Origin: Streptomyces sp. 11x1
GTDB lineage: Bacteria; Actinomycetota; Actinomycetes; Streptomycetales; Streptomycetaceae
Direction of reading: 5' to 3'
DNA: 64,000 nt
NCBI RefSeq assembly: GCF_032598905.1
Contig: NZ_CP122459.1
Span: 67,522-131,521 of the forward strand
The notes below the pieces were generated by a model, which was not told where the DNA came from, did not search any database, and saw nothing but the letters and a program-made list of their open reading frames with translations. A program made the position numbers and the translations under genes. Below, piece after piece: positions 35,516-43,900 of the stretch. The stretch's first letter is position 1. Each line of letters begins with the position of its first letter.

Positions 35516-36045
35516 TGGCGAAGTTCCATCCGACACCCGGACTGGACCGCATGGTCGCGATGATGGTCGCGCCACACGTCCACGAAGTCGCGCGAGAGGT
35601 AGAGCGGGCCGCCAAGCGGTTCGCCCCGCCCACGAAGAAGTGGATCACCGTTGCGGATGATCGCGTCCGCCCCACGCACGCGGCCGCGCACGGCCAGGAA
35701 CGGCCCGACAACCTGCGCTTCGAGATCAACAGCATGGACTGGGACCGCAAGCACCGCGGCGTCGGCCCCCTCACGTACATGAAGCAACCGCGGGACGAGA
35801 GCAGCCGAGCCGTCGCGAACATCAAGAACTGTCGGTGCAGCGTGCACACCATCCCGGACGGCATCTCGCGCAACATCCGCACCCTGCCCCCGGTCATCAC
35901 CGGCAGCACCGTCACTGCGAAGGTCGTCGCCTCCGGAAAGTTCGTCGTCGAGGCGGAAGTTGGAACCGTCTACCCGGGCAACCTGGAAGCCGTCGGCGCC
36001 TTCTACATGGCGCGGGCCGCCGCCGCGGTCGCCGCACGGAGGTGA
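35515..36045 (+). CDS. Second MuF-like minor head/connector protein
   Basis: A 176-aa protein from ATG 35515 (TGATG overlap with the previous gene). It has a helical N terminus (FHPTPGLDRMVAMMVAPHVH) then KKWITVADDRVRPTHAAAHG and SRAVANIKNCRCSVHTIPDG, the same W-x-T, DDRVRP-H and NCRC landmarks seen at the end of the portal-MuF fusion. In the middle the usual hydrophobic insert is changed. The C-terminal part (ASGKFVVEAEVGTVYPGNLE, FYMARAAAAVAARR) resembles a tail-completion HK97 gp10-type end. It may be a minor capsid or neck protein. Confidence 0.6.
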   Translation: MAKFHPTPGLDRMVAMMVAPHVHEVAREVERAAKRFAPPTKKWITVADDRVRPTHAAAHGQERPDNLRFEINSMDWDRKHRGVGPLTYMKQPRDESSRAVANIKNCRCSVHTIPDGISRNIRTLPPVITGSTVTAKVVASGKFVVEAEVGTVYPGNLEAVGAFYMARAAAAVAARR

Positions 36046-36049
36046 GGAC

Positions 36050-36079
36050 GCGACACTACCGGGCACCGCTCTGCACCCT
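36050..36079 (+). promoter_or_regulatory. Late-promoter-like element 9
   Basis: GCGACA at 36050-36055 (followed by CTAC), 18 nt, CACCCT at 36074-36079, then exactly 7 nt to ATG 36087, which has no ribosome-binding site. A leaderless start is likely. Confidence 0.6.
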
Positions 36080-36086
36080 GCACGCC

Positions 36087-36335
36087 ATGACCACGAACAC
36101 CAAGAAGACCACCACCACCGCGGCCGCCACGGAACCGGCCGCCACCGAGGACCAGGATGTCACCGTCATCGGCCCGCCCCTGCGCGTCGGCCAGGCCCCG
36201 GAGAAGGTCCGCTTCGCTCATCACCTGCGGGTAGGCGGCAAGGAGGTCAAGCCCGGCGACGAGGCCCACGTCTCCCCGGACTACGCCCGGCAGCTCCGCG
36301 GCAGCGGCTACATCGCGCGCACCCGTAGCCAGTGA
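36087..36335 (+). CDS. Small hypothetical neck/tail-region protein
   Basis: An 82-aa protein from ATG 36087, placed by its 7-nt distance to promoter element 9. The first 25 residues are Thr/Lys/Ala-rich and probably disordered. The rest is a short beta-rich fold (VTVIGPPLRVGQAPEKVRFA, LRVGGKEVKPGDEAHVSPDY) ending YIARTRSQ. Function unknown. Its TGA overlaps the next GTG. Confidence 0.55.
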   Translation: MTTNTKKTTTTAAATEPAATEDQDVTVIGPPLRVGQAPEKVRFAHHLRVGGKEVKPGDEAHVSPDYARQLRGSGYIARTRSQ

Positions 36336-36772
36336 CCAGCACCGACATCGCAGACGTCGACCCGGTCGCGGTCGTCCTGGCCTGGCTCTCCGAGCACCCG
36401 GGGGTGACGGCCGCGCTCGGTGGGCCCGGCCGGGTGTCCGGTGTACGCGAAGCGCCCTGGCCGCACCTGCGCGTTGCCCCAGGCGCCGGTGGCGACCTGC
36501 GCACTCTGGAGTGGGCCACCGAGCCGGAGGTGACCCTGGAGGTGTACGGCGATCCGTCCGGCTGGCCCGGCCCACACGCCCTACGTCGCATCGCCCTCGT
36601 GTGCGCTCTGGCGGCGAAAGAGCTCGTCGACCAGCCGGCCGTGCCTGGTCAGCCTGTCGTCAGCGCCATCCGCCCGTCCGGCGTCTTGATCGACTCGCCT
36701 CTTGTCGACGGACAGCCGCGGCATATCTTCGGTCTCCTCACCACGATCCACCCGCCACAGGAGTTGCAGTGA
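36332..36772 (+). CDS. Tail terminator-like protein
   Basis: A 146-aa protein starting at GTG 36332 (GTGA overlap). DPVAVVLAWLSEHPGVTAAL at the N terminus, PHLRVAPGAGGDLRTLEW, EPEVTLEVYGDPSGWPGPH and GLLTTIHPPQ follow the pattern of actinophage tail terminators (DUF3168-like), which cap the tail tube and join it to the neck. Its position just before the tail tube gene is the usual one. The match is by pattern only. Confidence 0.6.
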   Translation: MTSTDIADVDPVAVVLAWLSEHPGVTAALGGPGRVSGVREAPWPHLRVAPGAGGDLRTLEWATEPEVTLEVYGDPSGWPGPHALRRIALVCALAAKELVDQPAVPGQPVVSAIRPSGVLIDSPLVDGQPRHIFGLLTTIHPPQELQ

Positions 36773-37161
36773 CGCTGTCGCAGCCCGGCCCCGCCCTCGT
36801 CCAGATCGCTCCCGCCTACACGCCGCCGGACGCCGACCCGGACGCGTGGGTGGCTCTCGGCACGGTCGACGACTTGCAGATCGCGCTCGTCGTCGACGAG
36901 CCGGACTTCGAGCTGCCCACACTGCCGATGTCGAAGACTGTGAACATCGACCTGAGCCCTCACTGGGACGACGTGGTGGCGCAGCTTCGCGTACTCCGCT
37001 TCCCGCCGCACCCCGCGTGCGGCAGTGCCCGGAAGCGGATCGAGGAACGTCTCCGCCGACGCCGGATCACGATCATGCTGCAGGCCGCGCTGCACAGCTA
37101 CCGCTTCCCCGTTCCGCCGGTGTCGGGCCTATCCCTGGCGTCGTTGGCGAATCCAGCGTGA
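36769..37161 (+). CDS. Hypothetical tail-region protein
   Basis: A 130-aa protein from GTG 36769 (GTGA overlap with the previous gene). It shows AYTPPDADPDAWVALGTVDD, a VDEPDFELPTLPMSKTVNIDL segment in two parts, and a basic C-terminal half (RKRIEERLRRRRITIMLQAA). No family recognised. It shares the transcript of the tail terminator and lies directly before the tail tube promoter. Confidence 0.5.
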   Translation: MTLSQPGPALVQIAPAYTPPDADPDAWVALGTVDDLQIALVVDEPDFELPTLPMSKTVNIDLSPHWDDVVAQLRVLRFPPHPACGSARKRIEERLRRRRITIMLQAALHSYRFPVPPVSGLSLASLANPA

Positions 37162-37171
37162 GGCTCAGCGC

Positions 37172-37201
37172 GCGACGTTAACTGCCCGCTGTCTCCATCG
37201 T
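37172..37201 (+). promoter_or_regulatory. Late-promoter-like element 10 (tail tube)
   Basis: GCGACG at 37172-37177 (followed by TTAA), 18 nt, CATCGT at 37196-37201. Expected RNA start near 37209, leader about 33 nt with GAGGAGAG before ATG 37242. Confidence 0.65.
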
Positions 37202-37241
37202 GGCCCGGCCCCAATCCCCTGGCCACGAGGAGAGCACCACC

Positions 37242-37838
37242 ATGGCGGCCGAGATCACCAACGCCACACAGATCGTCGTTCCCGCGCGAACCCGGGTATG
37301 GCTCGCACCGGTCGGCACCGTCGCGCCGGCCGACGCCACCGTCGAGATGCCGACGGGCTGGTACAGCGTCGGTCTGACCACCGAGGATTCCCTGAAGTTC
37401 AACGAAGAGCCCAGCTTCGAGCAGGTCAAGTCCGCGCAAACGGACTTCCCTTCTCGGACCTTCCAGACGTCCGACTCTGCAACCGTGGAGGTCGACCTGC
37501 AGCAGTGGTCCGGCCGCAACTTCCAGGCCGTGTATGGCGGTGGCTCCATCACCCCCATCACGCCGTCGGGCGGCACTGAGGCGAGCCCGAAGCACTACCG
37601 GTTCGCGCCGCCCAGGATCGGCGGCCGTACGGAGGTCGCCGCGTGCGTCGAGGTCATCGACGGCGGCAAGTCCTACCGGTACGTCATGCCGCGCACCATG
37701 CAGATGGAGGGCGTCAGCAAGGACCTGCAGAAGGCGAAGGAGTCGGTGCTCCCGCTGCGCCTCGCGGTGCAGGGGGGCGACGACTCGGACGCCTGGTACC
37801 TGCTCACCAACGACCCCGCGTTCGCGTCGGCCGCGTAG
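37242..37838 (+). CDS. Major tail tube protein
   Basis: A 198-aa beta-rich protein. ATG 37242 is used because GAGGAGAG is just upstream and the promoter element ends at 37201. It reads PARTRVWLAPVGTVAPADAT, GWYSVGLTTEDSLKFNEEP, TDFPSRTFQTSDSATVEVDL, KSYRYVMPRTMQMEG and ends with a LRLAVQGGDDSDAWYLLTND-type strand pair. This is the pattern of the siphovirus tail tube fold. It has its own promoter and is separated from the other tail genes by the partition cassette. Confidence 0.75.
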   Translation: MAAEITNATQIVVPARTRVWLAPVGTVAPADATVEMPTGWYSVGLTTEDSLKFNEEPSFEQVKSAQTDFPSRTFQTSDSATVEVDLQQWSGRNFQAVYGGGSITPITPSGGTEASPKHYRFAPPRIGGRTEVAACVEVIDGGKSYRYVMPRTMQMEGVSKDLQKAKESVLPLRLAVQGGDDSDAWYLLTNDPAFASAA

Positions 37839-37846
37839 CCGGGTCG

Positions 37847-37867
37847 CGTGTCTCACAGTGAGACACG
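37847..37867. repeat. parS-like palindrome 1
   Basis: Ten-base arms (CGTGTCTCAC and its reverse complement) around a central A. It is the first of three copies of the same core that bracket parA-parB. Confidence 0.65.
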
Positions 37868-37888
37868 GCCCCGATCGCGCTCCCAGAA

Positions 37889-37916
37889 GCCCGTGTCTCA
37901 CATGTGAGACACGGGC
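37889..37916. repeat. parS-like palindrome 2
   Basis: A 28-bp perfect palindrome with 14-base arms (core GTGTCTCACA plus reverse complement). As RNA it would also form a strong hairpin ending the tail tube transcript. It lies 143 bp before the parA start. Confidence 0.7.
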
Positions 37917-38059
37917 CTTCGTCGTCACTCGACCGTGTGGCGCTCCCCGCGGGCAACGCGCAGCCGGGCATCCAGTCCCTTGGGTCTGCGCATCCTGGCG
38001 ACCATCCGCCTGGCAGAATGCGAGCGACTTATCCGCCGTGCCTTGAAGGGGCAGCCGTC

Positions 38060-38959
38060 GTGTCAATCATGCCCATGTCGGCCGAGGCTCTCGGCATCGA
38101 CTACACACTCTTCAGCCATGTGACGTCCTTCGCGAGCGGCAAGGGCGGCGTCGGCAAGACCACCCTCACCGGCAACAACGCGACCAAGACCGCTGCCAAG
38201 GGAATTCCGACCCTGGCCATCGACGCCAACGGGCAGGGCAACCTGCGGCGAGAGTTCGGGATGGACGAGGGCGACAAGGGCACGGCGTTCTACGAGGCGC
38301 TGAGGAACGGCACCCCCCTGCAGCCCATCAAGGGTGTGCGCCCCAACCTGGACGTTGTCCTGGGCGGCAAGGAACTCCGCCAGATCAACACGTTGTTCCT
38401 GGAAATCGCCCAGAGCGAGGGCCCCTACGCGGCGTTCTGCCGCCTCGCCCAGTGCCTCCAGCCGCTGCTCTCCCAGTACGGCGTCGTCTGGATCGACGCT
38501 CCGCCGGAGAATCCGAACGTCCTCATGCTGTGCCTGTGCGCCTCCCGCTGGCTCGTGGCACCGGTGAAGATGGACGTCTGCAGCCTCGAAGACGCCCTGA
38601 ACGACATCTCCGACGCCTTCAAGGCCGCCAAGCAGGTCAACCAGATGCTTGAGCTGCTCGGCGTCGTCCACTTCGGATCCCCCAACAAGTCCTCCGGCAT
38701 CCACAAGGAAGTCGTCGACGAGGCCCGCCGCCTCCTGGGCAAGAGCACGCACGTCTTCAACGAGACGATTCACGCGTCCTCCAGGACAGCGAAAATCGCC
38801 CGCCAACTGGGCCTGTCCGTGTGGGAGCTGGATGCCCTCAAGCGCGCAGAGGACAAGAAGATCGAGGGCACCATCAGCAACCTCGCCGAGGCCCACGACA
38901 AGCTGACGACCGCGCTCCTGCTGCGTATGCGGAGCCGATTGGAGATGATCGCCGCATGA
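38060..38959 (+). CDS. parA: ParA-type partition ATPase
   Basis: A 299-aa P-loop ATPase. The deviant Walker A SGKGGVGKTT lies at about residues 26-35, with LAIDANGQGNLRREFG (A-prime region) and VVWIDAPPENPNV (Walker B), a classical ParA/MinD layout. ParA moves ParB-DNA complexes apart so that low-copy replicons are inherited. GTG 38060 is chosen because GAAGGGG lies 8 nt upstream; upstream in-frame starts would overlap parS-like palindrome 2. Unusually, the gene sits between the tail tube and tail chaperone genes. The stop overlaps parB (ATGA). Confidence 0.85.
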   Translation: MSIMPMSAEALGIDYTLFSHVTSFASGKGGVGKTTLTGNNATKTAAKGIPTLAIDANGQGNLRREFGMDEGDKGTAFYEALRNGTPLQPIKGVRPNLDVVLGGKELRQINTLFLEIAQSEGPYAAFCRLAQCLQPLLSQYGVVWIDAPPENPNVLMLCLCASRWLVAPVKMDVCSLEDALNDISDAFKAAKQVNQMLELLGVVHFGSPNKSSGIHKEVVDEARRLLGKSTHVFNETIHASSRTAKIARQLGLSVWELDALKRAEDKKIEGTISNLAEAHDKLTTALLLRMRSRLEMIAA

Positions 38960-39903
38960 CCACCGCGAACACCGACAGCGCCGAGACGGACGCCGGCGAG
39001 AAGGGCTCCCTGGAGGACGCGTTCTTGGGAACCGCGGCTGGCAGCGAAGACGACGTTTTCGGCTTTCTCAAGCTCAAGCCGGCGGCCCCGCCCGCCGCGG
39101 AAGTGGTGCCCGCAGCGAGGGAGCCGGAGAGGGAAGTCGCTGTCCCCGCCGCTGCAGCCGTGGCCGACGCTGAGGAGCCCGCGGAGGAGGACGAGCCCGC
39201 ATCCGACGCGCCCAAGGCCGAGCGGCTGGCGTACTTCGAGCGGATCGTCCACCGCGAGAAGGAGCTCTACAAGGACACGGTCGTCGCCGCCGACAACCGG
39301 TTCGTGGAGAAGGCAAGCCCCGCGCTGTACGCCATCAGCCGCGAGAAGCTGTACCTGGAGATGGTGTCGGAAACCACCGGCAAGCCCTTCACCAAGTTCA
39401 AGGACTACCTCGCGGAGCGCTGGGGCATCTCGCGGGCGCACGGGTACCGCATCGTCAACGAGCACCCGGTCATGAAGGCGCTCGAACCCCTCGGCGCGGA
39501 GGCCCCGGACAAGCTGAGCGCCCGGCAGGTGCCCAAGCTGCTTGCCGTGCTGCGCTCCCAAGGCAAGGACGACGAGGCGGCAGGACAGGAAGCTGTCCGA
39601 ACCGTCTGGACGAACTCCGAGATCAAGACGCCCGCCGGCCTGCAGGAGACGATCGACAAGCTCGGCTGGAACGACGCGGAGGCCCTGGCGCTCGACGACC
39701 TGAGCGAGTCGGAGCGCGAGCGGAAGACGCTGGTCGAGAAGTGGGACCTGGTGACAAGCTCGCTCGACCCGGCCAAGGCCCGCGAACTCCTGCAGCGCGA
39801 CCCCGCTGAGGCCAAGCGTCTCCTGGCGAAGTTCAAGCCGTTCGTCGACGTCCTGGAAGAGGTCAGCCAACTGCCCGCGGGCAAGGGCAAGAAGCGGAGC
39901 TGA
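38956..39903 (+). CDS. parB: ParB-like centromere-binding protein
   Basis: A 315-aa protein whose ATG overlaps the parA stop. A variable acidic/Ala/Pro N terminus (about 1-80) is followed by a helical region (RLAYFERIVHREKELYKDTV) and a helix-turn-helix (KDYLAERWGISRAHGYRIVN, about 145-170), then LSARQVPKLLAVLRSQGKD. The order HTH plus downstream helices resembles KorB/ParB DNA-binding parts, but the N-terminal ParB CTPase motifs (GERR) are not evident, so it is a non-canonical ParB. Operon with parA and three flanking palindromes support a partition role. Confidence 0.7.
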   Translation: MTTANTDSAETDAGEKGSLEDAFLGTAAGSEDDVFGFLKLKPAAPPAAEVVPAAREPEREVAVPAAAAVADAEEPAEEDEPASDAPKAERLAYFERIVHREKELYKDTVVAADNRFVEKASPALYAISREKLYLEMVSETTGKPFTKFKDYLAERWGISRAHGYRIVNEHPVMKALEPLGAEAPDKLSARQVPKLLAVLRSQGKDDEAAGQEAVRTVWTNSEIKTPAGLQETIDKLGWNDAEALALDDLSESERERKTLVEKWDLVTSSLDPAKARELLQRDPAEAKRLLAKFKPFVDVLEEVSQLPAGKGKKRS

Positions 39904-39924
39904 CCCGCACCCCCTGCACACGCT

Positions 39925-39961
39925 GGGCCCCGTGCCTCTCGCCGAGAGAGACACGGGGCCC
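39925..39961 (+). terminator. Hairpin terminator after parB
   Basis: A 10-bp stem (39925-39934 with 39952-39961) extended after one mismatch by a 5-bp inner stem (39936-39940 with 39946-39950), followed by TTCC. It lies 21 nt after the parB stop. Confidence 0.7.
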
Positions 39962-39976
39962 TTCCGTCTCCCCGCG

Positions 39977-40000
39977 TCGTGTCTCACGTGTGAGACACGA
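39977..40000. repeat. parS-like palindrome 3
   Basis: Eleven-base arms (TCGTGTCTCAC and its reverse complement) around a central GT. It shares the core of the two sites before parA and lies 26 bp before promoter element 11, so ParB binding might also affect late tail transcription. Confidence 0.65.
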
Positions 40001-40025
40001 GCCCGCACCGCCATTCCGCGAGCGC

Positions 40026-40055
40026 GCGACGTAAGGCGATCAGGGTTTCTACCTT
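40026..40055 (+). promoter_or_regulatory. Late-promoter-like element 11
   Basis: GCGACG at 40026-40031 (followed by TAAG), 18 nt, TACCTT at 40050-40055. Expected RNA start near 40063, leader about 31 nt with GGGAGGAC before ATG 40094. It heads the tail chaperone, tape measure and distal tail genes. Confidence 0.6.
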
Positions 40056-40093
40056 CCCGGTGCTTTGACCCCCACCGGGAGGACCGGACACCC

Positions 40094-40633
40094 ATGAGCA
40101 CCGCCGACCAGTACGTCATCGACCTCGCCGCGCCGCGCCGTGAGGCGCAGTTCCCGCACGGCATCCTCGTGAAGTTCTCCGAGGACGCCGAGTTCCTGTT
40201 CCCGGCCGAGCTGCCCGCCGACGCACTGGATCCCATCCTCAGCGAGGACCTGGACCTGGTCGGCCTGCTCGGCGACCTCGTACAGGCGCAAGGCCGGTCC
40301 GCGGTCGACGAGATCATCGAGCTCCTGTTCCGGCGCCCGCGCCTGCCGAAGCTGTTCCTCAACGTCGTCAAGGAGACCTACAAGGTGCTCCTCGGCGAGC
40401 AGCAGTTCGCCGACTTCATCGCGGTCCGCCCCTCGGTCCCCGACTACGTCCGACTCACGATCGGTCTCGTCCGCGTCTACGGGGTGGACCTGGGAAAGCT
40501 CTTCGGGTCGGCCGACTCCTCCGAGACCGATGGGGAGACGTCGAAGCCGACCTCAGCCGATACCACCAGCTCGACGCCCGAGGAGTCTGGCTCCGCCCCG
40601 GAGACCGCGGCTTCCTCGGAGTCCGCCGACTGA
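40094..40633 (+). CDS. Tail assembly chaperone, short form (gpG-like)
   Basis: The 179-aa product begins MSTADQYVIDLAAPRREAQ and has the all-helical chaperone pattern AVDEIIELLFRRPRLPKLFL, YKVLLGEQQFADFIAVRPSV, YVRLTIGLVRVYGVDLGKL. The last 45 residues are a Ser/Thr/Glu-rich tail. Chaperones of this type coat the tape measure protein during tail assembly. The promoter, size and place directly before the tape measure gene fit. A slippery heptamer at 40492-40498 allows a fraction of ribosomes to shift into the next frame and make the long form. Confidence 0.75.
   Translation: MSTADQYVIDLAAPRREAQFPHGILVKFSEDAEFLFPAELPADALDPILSEDLDLVGLLGDLVQAQGRSAVDEIIELLFRRPRLPKLFLNVVKETYKVLLGEQQFADFIAVRPSVPDYVRLTIGLVRVYGVDLGKLFGSADSSETDGETSKPTSADTTSSTPEESGSAPETAASSESAD
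40492..40498 (+). other. Programmed -1 frameshift site GGGAAAG
   Basis: In the short-form frame the bases read G-GGA-AAG, the canonical X-XXY-YYZ heptamer and the same sequence used by lambda G/GT. The -1 frame is then open from here to 40917 with a typical GT-like continuation. Confidence 0.75.
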
Positions 40634-40917
40634 TCGTGCTCCTCGACGGCCTGCCCGAGGAGTCACGCACTAAGTCGTCCCCGATCGACGGCTGGACCGT
40701 GCACACCGAGCTCCTGGCGCAGCTCGTGGAGGAGATCTCCCTGCTCGCCTCCGATCACCGCCGCGAAGAGCCGCGGACGATCACCCGCCCCTACAACCGC
40801 AGCGAAGTCGCGGCAGAGAGCGGGCCCCAGGAGGCGCAGCAGCCCACGAAGCCGATGAGCGGCCACCAGAGGATGCTGGCGGCCGCGGCCAGACGAGGAA
40901 TGGTGCGCAGTGGCTGA
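40498..40917 (+). CDS. Frameshift extension of the tail assembly chaperone (GT-like)
   Basis: Read in the -1 frame after GGGAAAG, this segment adds 139 residues to the first 135 of the short form: SRYHQLDARGVWLRPGDRGF, LGVRRLIVLLDGLPEES, DGWTVHTELLAQLVEEISLL, then a polar tail. Actinophage GT proteins show the same order (a Y/H-x-LD segment, an R-R-L-x-V-L-x-x-GLP segment, then an x-LLA-x-LV-E helix). The in-frame GTG at 40636 has no ribosome-binding site and would cut the domain, so frameshift synthesis is preferred. The last 8 nt overlap the tape measure gene. Confidence 0.7.
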   Translation, partial: ALRVGRLLRDRWGDVEADLSRYHQLDARGVWLRPGDRGFLGVRRLIVLLDGLPEESRTKSSPIDGWTVHTELLAQLVEEISLLASDHRREEPRTITRPYNRSEVAAESGPQEAQQPTKPMSGHQRMLAAAARRGMVRSG

Positions 40918-43900
40918 GGGCATGCAGGCCGGCCGCCTTGAAGTGCCCGTCGTCGCCTCCCTCGAAGGGTTCGCCGAGAAGCTGCGGACCAAGGTCGAAG
41001 AGGCCGCGGAGGGCCTGGCCGTCAAGGTCAAGGTCAAGGTCGACGACAAGGGCCTGCGGAAGAAGCTCAAGAAGGCCGTCGACGAGGCGGCTGCCGGCGT
41101 CAAGGCGACCATCGGCGTCCGCGTCGACCGGGACCGGCTCCGCGAGGAGTTGGAGGCCGTGGCCCGCCTCGCCTCACGCAGCGATGTCCGTGTGCCGCTG
41201 CGCACCGACAGCGATGACGGCGGAGGCGCCAACGGTGGCGGCTTCCTCGGTCGTGTCCGGTCGTGGCTCACCCGGGCCCAGGGCGAGGCGGACGCCAACC
41301 CCGTCCAGGTCCCCCTGTCGATCCGCATGCTTGGGCGCGGCCGCGGCCGCCGCATCATGCGCATGGCGCTCATCGGCAGCCTGGTCTCGCTCGTCCAGCC
41401 AGCCGTCGCCGCGCTCGGCCAGTACGCGGGCGGGCTGACCGCTCTCGTCTCCGCGGCCGCGCCCGCTGTCGGTGTCCTCGGCGCCATCCCGGGACTGATC
41501 GCCGCGGCGGGCAGCGCCGCCATCGGAGCCAAGATCGCTTTCAGCGGCTTCGGCAGCGCCCTCAAGGAGTCACTCAAGGCCCAGCAGCAACTCGCCTCCG
41601 ACGGCAAGGTCACCGAGGAGCAGCAGAAGAAGCTGGACCAGGCGCTCGACAGGCTCTCGAAGTCAGCGCGTAAGACCGTCTCGGCCGTCTCGTCCCTATC
41701 CCCGGCCTGGGACAAGGTCAAGATGTCCGTCAGCGAACGCTTCTTCTCGAAGATCGCCGACGACATTGAGCCACTGGCGAAGTCCGTCTTCCCGCTACTG
41801 GAAGACGCCCTCGGTGACTCTGCTTCCCAGATGGGTTCCCTCGCCGAGCGAGGCGCCCAGTTCATGAAGTCCAGCGTCTTCCGCTCCGACTTCAAGCAGA
41901 TCGCCGCGACGAACTCGCACGTCGTCGGCAACATGACCAACGGCCTGGCCAACCTCGGTCACGCCACCACCGACTTCTTGGTGGCGTCCGGCCCTTTCGT
42001 CCAGCGAGTCGGTGACGCAGTTGAGAGGGGCACTCAGTGGGCTCGTGCTTCGGTCGCCGCTGGCCGTGAAACGGGCAGCCTGGCCAAGTTCTTGGACCAC
42101 GCCGGGGACAAGGCCGCCCAACTCGGCCGGTCCACGGGCAGCCTGATCAAGGGGCTCGGCGGAGTCGGCCGGGCCGCGATGGATTCCGGCAACGCCCTGC
42201 TCGACGGGTTCGAAGGCGCGATGAAGCGCTTCGACCGGTGGGCGAACTCCAAGCCGGGCCAGAAGGTGATGCAGCAGTTCTTTTCCGACGCTGCTCCCGC
42301 CTTCCACGAACTCAACGCGCTCGTCGGGGACTTCGTTCGCGGACTCGGCCGTGCGGCCAAAGACGGCGGCGTCACTGACCTGATCCGCCAAATCCGCACT
42401 GAGCTGATGCCTGCCCTCGGGACCTTCTTCCACGCACTCGGCGACACCGTCGGTCCCGCGATCGTCGCCGTCGTCTCGAACCTCGCGACCGCCATCGGCA
42501 ACCTGTCCGGGGCCGCGAGCGGGCTCGGCCTGCTGCTCGTGGTCTTCAACGGCCTGCTGGTCATCTTCAACGGCCTGATGAGCGTCGTCCCTGGCGCGAA
42601 CACCGCCCTGGCGTACTTCCTGGCCACCATGCTGGCGCTGAAGGTGATCAGCGGCGTATCGAACATGCTGCGCGGCTTGGGGACCTCAGTCGTCGCCACC
42701 GCGACCTCCGTGCGCGGCCTGGGGACCAGCCTGCAGGGGACGGCCACGGCCGCCGGTGGGCATCTCAGCCTGTGGGGCCGGATGTCCGGCGTCTACCAGC
42801 GGGTCTCGTCACAAGGCAGCGGCCTGATGGGCACCCTCCGCGGGATCGGCGCCGCCAACACCGTCGCCATGCGTGGCCTCAGCGGCATGACCGCCGCGCT
42901 CGGCGGCCCCCTCGGTATCGCCATCACCGGAGTCACCATCGGCCTCGGCCTGCTCGCCTCGAAGCAGGAGCAGAACGCGCGGGCCGCCGAAGCCCACCGG
43001 GAGCGGATCCAGTCTCTCGCTCAGGCCCTGTCGGACTCCAACGGCGTGATCGACGCGAACGTCCGCGCGCACACGGTGCAGCTCCTGCAGGACACCAAGC
43101 TCGCCGACGGCAAGGGGAAGCTGGTCGACGTCATGCGGGAGGCAGACGTCAGCCTCAAGACGCTCACCGACGCCTACCTGGAACAGGGCGGCTCCGTCGA
43201 CGGGCTGCAGAAGAAGCTCCTGGCCCTCGCGGAGGCGAACAAGGAGTACGTCGAGCACGGCCGGGACACCTACGTCCTGGACTACAGCGAGCAGGGCCAG
43301 AAGTACAAGGACGCCGCGGACGCACTCGGTTCCGTCAACGGCGAACTGAAGAAGAGCCAGCGCGACACCAAGGAAGCCGCCGCCGCAATGGACTCGGCCG
43401 GCTCCACAGGCACCAGCGCGTACAGCCGCCTGTCGGCGGCCGTACAGGGATTCGGCGACAAGACGCAGTCGGCGGACAGCCGGGTCGACGCGCTGAAGCG
43501 GGCTCTGGACGCCCTGAACGGCAACAGCACGTCGTTCCACGACGCCACGGCCCAGCTCAACTCGGTGATGCTGCAGATCGACCAGACGATGCAGGGCACC
43601 ATCGAGCGGTCCGAGGGCTGGGGCAAGTCCCTCATCGACAACGACGGCCTCGTCAATACGGCGACCCGTAACGGCCAGACCCTAAACAGTCAGCTCAGCG
43701 AACTCCGCGACTCGATGCTCAGCATGGCCACCAAGGCGAAGGAATCGGCCGAGCAGGGTGTGATGCCCCTGTCAGAGGCGATGGACAAGAGCCAGTCGGC
43801 GATGGAGCGGGCCCGCGCCAAGGCCATCCAGCTCGCCACAGACATGGGCATCCCGAAGGACCAGGCGAAGGCACTCGCCGATCAGATGGGCCTGGTGCCG

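Noticed and set aside
37198..37228. Conserved leader hairpins next to several late promoters
   Set aside because: At several sites the left arm lies upstream of the predicted RNA start, so no RNA hairpin could form; only the capsid leader stem is fully transcribed.
37904..38059. Longer parA starting at 37904
   Set aside because: It would begin inside parS-like palindrome 2, has no ribosome-binding site, and the extra residues look non-coding; GTG 38060 has a good site.
40636..40917. Independent gene from GTG 40636
   Set aside because: No ribosome-binding site, and the conserved GT-like sequence continues upstream in the same frame to the slippery heptamer.
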